DNA of 17,920 nucleotides. Source: Candidatus Aminicenantota bacterium (GTDB lineage Bacteria; Acidobacteriota; Aminicenantia; UBA2199). Of the stretch, positions 14,851 to 17,920 are shown piece by piece. The notes beneath the pieces were generated by a model that was given only the letters and a program-made list of their open reading frames with translations, was not told where the DNA came from and did no database searches. How positions within the stretch are numbered: position 1 is the stretch's first letter; each line of letters starts with the position of its first letter. The DNA lies in assembly GCA_024644125.1 (NCBI GenBank), contig JAHELQ010000049.1, positions 1 to 17,920 on the forward strand. The letters are read 5' to 3'. The translations under genes were made by a program, and so were the position numbers.

Positions 14851-15078
14851 ATGCCGATTTATGAATATCGTTGTAATGATTGCGACACAATATTTGAAAA
14901 ACTGGTACGATCCCTGTCATCAGCCGCAAACATCGCGTGTGAAAAATGCGGGAGCGGCGCAGTGGAAAAATTGGTGTCCGCGTTTGCCTTCTCCGGCGGA
15001 AGCAAAGGAAGCTCAAGCTCTTCGTCGGCTTCGTGCGGAACCTGCTCCAGCCATAATTGCGGCAGTTGCGGCCATTAA
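14851..15078 (+). CDS. FmdB-family zinc-ribbon protein
   Basis: The 75-residue protein begins MPIYEYRCNDCDTIFEKLV and has the second knuckle CEKCGS at 31-36. Cys8 and Cys11 with Cys31 and Cys34 form the zinc ribbon of the FmdB/CxxC_CxxC_SSSS family. The tail is Ser- and Cys-rich (SCGTCSSHNCGSCGH) and ends at position 75, typical of the family, which is named for its poly-Ser region. Function is poorly defined; members are proposed regulators or assembly factors. It stands alone with its own promoter. It ends one base before the convergent stop of the AbiEi-like gene, with no terminator between them. Confidence 0.92.
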   Translation: MPIYEYRCNDCDTIFEKLVRSLSSAANIACEKCGSGAVEKLVSAFAFSGGSKGSSSSSSASCGTCSSHNCGSCGH

Positions 15079-15079
15079 G

Positions 15080-15706
15080 TCACAGCGCCCAGACCAGGGC
15101 CTTGAGATAAGGCTGCAATATCAATTTGACCCGGCACCGGGCCGCCACCTGCAAGAGTTTCGCGAAATCCGCTTCCGGGTGCTCCACATATTTTTTCAAC
15201 GCCCCCAACGCCAATTCCTCCCCCACTTTCTTGCGATAACGAAACAAATCGCAAACCGTCTTCTCCCGGTCATAAAACCGGAACTCCCCGAGCTCCGTTC
15301 GTAAGGTTTCGACTCCTGTGTTGTAAAACCGGTTCCGGAAATACAATATATCCACTGTAATCGCCAACGAACGCGGCACTCTGATATTATGTGGAACCGC
15401 AATCTCAGTGATACCCGGCGGCACAGGCACCAAACCATGATAATAAGCGGACGACGTGAGGCAAAGAATCCCCACCGGCAGCGAATGACACGCATCCAAA
15501 AACGGCAGTGGTATACGCGCCTCTTCGAAGCCTTCGATATCCGCCAGGCGGAAAAGCCCGTGCCTTAGCTTGACGATGGTTCCACTCGCTTCCAATTCCT
15601 TTATCAATATTTCGTTGAATTCCCCTTTCAGTTGTCCGGTTTTCATATATCCGTCGTTTTCTTTGAACAGACGAAGCAGCGACTCATGGGAATATTTTTT
15701 TTGCAT
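15080..15706 (-). CDS. AbiEi-type antitoxin / COG5340 transcriptional regulator, without a toxin partner
   Basis: From the ATG at 15706 the protein has 208 residues. Residues 1-55 form a winged-helix-like N-terminus (YMKTGQLKGEFNEILIKELEASGTIVKLRHGLFRL), and the C-terminal half has the AbiEi/COG5340 hallmark REKTVCDLFRYRKKVGEEL (147-165) and the block LTSSAYYHGL (83-92). In type IV toxin-antitoxin systems this protein represses its operon and counters the nucleotidyltransferase AbiEii, which is normally encoded next to it. Here the downstream neighbour is the convergent FmdB gene, so no AbiEii is adjacent. The longer frame from 15769 is rejected because the promoter's -10 box lies inside it, at 15713-15718. 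No ribosome site precedes 15706. Confidence 0.87.
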   Translation of the reverse strand: MQKKYSHESLLRLFKENDGYMKTGQLKGEFNEILIKELEASGTIVKLRHGLFRLADIEGFEEARIPLPFLDACHSLPVGILCLTSSAYYHGLVPVPPGITEIAVPHNIRVPRSLAITVDILYFRNRFYNTGVETLRTELGEFRFYDREKTVCDLFRYRKKVGEELALGALKKYVEHPEADFAKLLQVAARCRVKLILQPYLKALVWAL

Positions 15707-15712
15707 GCCATT

Positions 15713-15741
15713 ATTATACAGTGGCCATCCAATAAAAACAA
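15713..15741 (-). promoter_or_regulatory. Promoter of the AbiEi-like gene, predicting a leaderless mRNA
   Basis: On the minus strand, TTGTTT (15741-15736), a 17-base spacer and a perfect TATAAT (15718-15713). Standard geometry puts +1 at about 15706, which is the A of the chosen ATG. There is no Shine-Dalgarno sequence. Confidence 0.5.
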
Positions 15742-15781
15742 ACGCAAAAGTGTATAAAAATTGAAACATTATACAACGCTA

Positions 15782-15810
15782 TTGAAAATAGATTGCATTT
15801 TCCGTAAAAT
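15782..15810 (+). promoter_or_regulatory. Promoter of the beta-barrel gene pair, predicting a leaderless or near-leaderless mRNA
   Basis: TTGAAA (15782-15787), a 17-base spacer and TAAAAT (15805-15810) end five bases before the ATG at 15816, so +1 would fall at about 15816-15817. No Shine-Dalgarno sequence is seen before the ATG. Confidence 0.42.
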
Positions 15811-15815
15811 ATTGG

Positions 15816-16679
15816 ATGCACTTAACAACCAAAATCCAACGGACCATCCTACTCATCTTTGTGGTTCTGACCGTCGCATGCGCTGGGAACAAAGGGCCAC
15901 ACAATATCACATTGAATTATATCGAGTACAATCGCGGAAAATCCTTTCCCACCCATTCAGACATTCAGCTCGATTGGAATGGAAACTCGATGCGGTTTGA
16001 AAATGTCCGCTTCGAGGACGAATCGTTCTTCCCGGACAATTCGATCATTCCAAACGCGTTTATTAAGCCGCTGTCGCGGCTGAAATTCGGCGACGCCCTC
16101 AAGGCGTTTACCGAACCCTATTATGGCTACAGATTCATCCATTTCTTCAGATCCAATCCACACATCGGAGTCGGAATCGAATTCACGCATCACAAGATAT
16201 TCCTCAACCAACCGACCCAAAGCGTGAAAATCAGCGGAACCTACAATGGAAATCCTCTGGACAAAAACGGCGCAGTCGGTGATTATATCGACTATCTCAG
16301 CGTGTCTCACGGAGTGAATCATCTGAGTTTTCTCTTCTCCTACCGCTGGCTACTAGGCCCCACAGCCGCCATACCCGAAGGTAGAATGCAGCCGTATATC
16401 TCCGCCGGATTGGGGCCCGCAATCCCCCACCTGGAATTGAAATTGAAGGAAAACGCGCCCGCATGGAACGATTATTCATACCAGAGTGGCATCTCAAACT
16501 ACAATCTTGGCCTCGGCCTCGGCATGCGTTACAAATTTTCCCCCCATTTCGGGTGTTACCTTGAGTACAAACTCTCCTATTCCCACCTGTACGACCTAAC
16601 ATTCGACGATGGCGCAGGCGAGCTCCGGATGGCGTTCACCAACCATCACCTCATGTGGGGATTATCTTATATCTTTTAA
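15816..16679 (+). CDS. Exported outer-membrane beta-barrel-type protein
   Basis: The 287-residue protein begins with a hydrophobic signal (residues 9-21) ending TVACAGNKG. Cys22 could be a lipobox cysteine, but the residue at -3 is Thr, so ordinary signal peptidase cleavage is equally possible. The rest has alternating amphipathic strands and aromatic girdles (GVGIEFTHHKIF, FLFSYRWLL, YISAGLGPAIPHLELKL, YNLGLGLGMRYKF, CYLEYKLSYSHLY) and ends LSYIF with a C-terminal Phe, typical of barrels handled by the BAM machinery. The pattern fits an OmpA/OMP_b-brl-like barrel; no specific family is recognised. It lies 25 bp upstream of a second barrel gene, so they are probably co-transcribed. The sequence does not show a ligand. 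Confidence 0.77.
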   Translation: MHLTTKIQRTILLIFVVLTVACAGNKGPHNITLNYIEYNRGKSFPTHSDIQLDWNGNSMRFENVRFEDESFFPDNSIIPNAFIKPLSRLKFGDALKAFTEPYYGYRFIHFFRSNPHIGVGIEFTHHKIFLNQPTQSVKISGTYNGNPLDKNGAVGDYIDYLSVSHGVNHLSFLFSYRWLLGPTAAIPEGRMQPYISAGLGPAIPHLELKLKENAPAWNDYSYQSGISNYNLGLGLGMRYKFSPHFGCYLEYKLSYSHLYDLTFDDGAGELRMAFTNHHLMWGLSYIF

Positions 16680-16704
16680 ATTCTGATTATTACCGGAGAA
16701 AATA

Positions 16705-17838
16705 ATGTTTAATGATTTATTGAAAAAAAGTCCCATCGTTATCTTTTTACTGGCTACCATCTTCTCCTGCAGCTTACCGGCTATCGACACCATCACATTG
16801 TCGTCCAACACGACCTTTGACATGAATCTCGATTTCCGGGTCTACTCGTTGAACGACCAACGCATCTATTGGAGCGGCGTCGAATTTTCCTTCGGCGCCG
16901 AAGCCGCGGTAGATATGAAGTTAAAAAAACAAAACAACTGGAGCACACTGACATTCGAGACGGAATTTTTTCTGAATCAACCATTCGGAAAGAATATCCT
17001 GAAAGACGAGTACCGCGAGAATTACTCCGCCAATTTCGAAGTGGACAACCTGGAAATGTCCAAAATGAGCTTCCGCTTCGATTTCGGCCAGTTTGGCGTA
17101 ACTATCGGAAAAACCGATTCACCCTTCGGGAGATCGTTCTTCCCCCATCATTCCAACAACTTGAACTTTGGCGCTCCGTTCATTCGCTCCGAAGCCATTC
17201 TCTGGCGGGAGACCGGAATATTCCTGCATTGGAAAAACAGCTTCATGTCCCTGGATATCGCCGCTGTCAACGGCGAAGAAAACCGTGACACCAACTCAGG
17301 TAAAGCGGGAATCTTCCGCTTCGGATTCCACGGCGCCAATTGGCAGATCGGAGCGTCCCACAAAGTTCACGATGGCTTTGGATCTGAATGGCAAAAGCTT
17401 TACAAAGGGCACTCAGGCGTTGATTTTATGGTCGCTATTTCGAATTTTCGTATTTCAGGCGAATGGATAATCGATAAATACGGCTTCCATCGTCCCTTTG
17501 AAGTGGACGAGATATTCTGGCCCCGCAGTCTATATTACCGCGATGTGTTCTATCAATACAAAACCCCAATCACCGGCAAAGGAGGCTACATCGCCCTCAT
17601 GTACCAAACAGAGGAGCTCTTGATCTGCGCTAATTATGGAGAGTATCACCCTCAGGAAATCGGCAACATCCTCCATGACATCCCCAATAAGCGAGGCATT
17701 CTGAGGATAATGTACCATTTTATCCCCGAAGCCTGCTTCTATTTTATCGGTCTCATCGAAAACGAACGGAACGAGGAGCCATGGAGCCAGGGAGCAAAAC
17801 CGTTCGCCGCCCTTCTAGGTTGTGAATACACCTTGTAA
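16705..17838 (+). CDS. Putative outer-membrane porin-like beta-barrel protein
   Basis: The 377-residue protein has a signal peptide (about 1-26, FLLATIFSCSLPAIDT). Many short amphipathic strands follow, with Gly- and aromatic-rich turns: FDMNLDFRVYSL, STLTFETEFFL, SFRFDFGQFGVTIGKTDSPF, IFRFGFHGANWQIGASH, ISNFRISGEWIIDKYGF and a final FAALLGCEYTL. The FGQFGVTIGKTDSPFGRSFF segment resembles the strand-and-loop pattern of phosphate-selective or carbohydrate porins (OprO/P-like), but the match is only by eye. The ATG at 16705 follows CCGGAG eight bases upstream. The gene sits 25 bp after the smaller barrel gene, and the pair may work together in the outer membrane. Confidence 0.78.
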   Translation: MFNDLLKKSPIVIFLLATIFSCSLPAIDTITLSSNTTFDMNLDFRVYSLNDQRIYWSGVEFSFGAEAAVDMKLKKQNNWSTLTFETEFFLNQPFGKNILKDEYRENYSANFEVDNLEMSKMSFRFDFGQFGVTIGKTDSPFGRSFFPHHSNNLNFGAPFIRSEAILWRETGIFLHWKNSFMSLDIAAVNGEENRDTNSGKAGIFRFGFHGANWQIGASHKVHDGFGSEWQKLYKGHSGVDFMVAISNFRISGEWIIDKYGFHRPFEVDEIFWPRSLYYRDVFYQYKTPITGKGGYIALMYQTEELLICANYGEYHPQEIGNILHDIPNKRGILRIMYHFIPEACFYFIGLIENERNEEPWSQGAKPFAALLGCEYTL

Positions 17839-17842
17839 AATC

Positions 17843-17920
17843 TCAGGCGTCCTTATTTTCTGAAGTTTTTTTCGTCATATCCAGAACATTGCGCACGATG
17901 TTGGCGAGATCTCTTTTTAC
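17843..17920 (-). CDS. C-terminal end of an unidentified gene (5' part outside window)
   Basis: On the minus strand a frame enters from the right edge and ends at TGA (17845-17843), giving the last 25 residues. They begin VKRDLANIVRNVLDM and end in a polar, charged tail (TKKTSENKDA). It looks like a helix with a flexible end. It ends 4 bp from the convergent porin gene. Too short to identify. Confidence 0.5.
   Translation of the reverse strand, partial: VKRDLANIVRNVLDMTKKTSENKDA

Noticed and set aside
15707..15769. Longer N-terminus for the AbiEi-like protein starting at 15769
   Set aside because: The extra 21 residues are hydrophobic and untypical of the family, and the promoter boxes (TTGTTT and TATAAT) lie inside that stretch.
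1..17920. CRISPR arrays, tRNA or rRNA genes, insertion sequences, prophage or defence islands
   Set aside because: No regularly spaced repeats, transposase frames or phage genes were seen, and all gaps are 205 bp or less. The lone AbiEi-like gene is not enough to call a defence island.

Overview
This window looks like a chromosomal segment of a strictly or mainly anaerobic, diderm (Gram-negative-type) bacterium of moderate GC content. The evidence is a tungsten/molybdenum-type aldehyde:ferredoxin oxidoreductase, a multihaem cytochrome/FeS/NrfD membrane redox module, two outer-membrane beta-barrel proteins and many Sec-type signal peptides. The exported six-bladed beta-propellers with a G-x-G-E-G-P-x-E-F motif, the lectin-like secreted peptidases and the DUF2284 protein would fit an uncultured lineage such as Aminicenantota or a related phylum. 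That taxonomic guess comes from family content only and is weak. I saw no tRNA, rRNA, CRISPR array, insertion sequence or phage gene.

Left part (1-5000, all minus strand): a secreted C39-like cysteine peptidase fused to PLL-type lectin propeller repeats, running off the left edge; a two-gene unit of an EamA/DMT transporter and a cysteine-rich DUF2284 protein; a strong intrinsic terminator; and a secreted papain-family peptidase with a PPC domain and a ricin-type beta-trefoil. So two unrelated exported cysteine peptidases, each with a different probable carbohydrate-binding tail, lie within 5 kb.

Middle part (5000-11900, minus strand): one probable transcript carries two tandem paralogous exported beta-propellers and then an aldehyde:ferredoxin oxidoreductase whose start codon lies inside the end of the second propeller gene. 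Upstream is a three-gene redox operon: tetrahaem cytochrome c, four-cluster ferredoxin-like protein and NrfD-type quinone-reactive membrane protein. It has the architecture of Geobacter CbcSTU (Cbc4) and of the JOP part of DsrMKJOP, without a molybdopterin catalytic subunit. A 16-bp palindrome sits in its probable promoter.

Right part (11900-17920): a divergent plus-strand operon (UPF0158 protein, M20 metallopeptidase-type deacylase, GlmU-like left-handed beta-helix protein), then a FmdB-type zinc-ribbon protein, an orphan AbiEi-type antitoxin/regulator on the minus strand, two consecutive outer-membrane beta-barrel genes on the plus strand, and the last 25 codons of an unidentified minus-strand gene. 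The AbiEi-like gene and the first beta-barrel gene are divergent, and each has a promoter placing the transcription start at or next to the start codon, which suggests leaderless mRNAs. All intergenic gaps are 205 bp or shorter.
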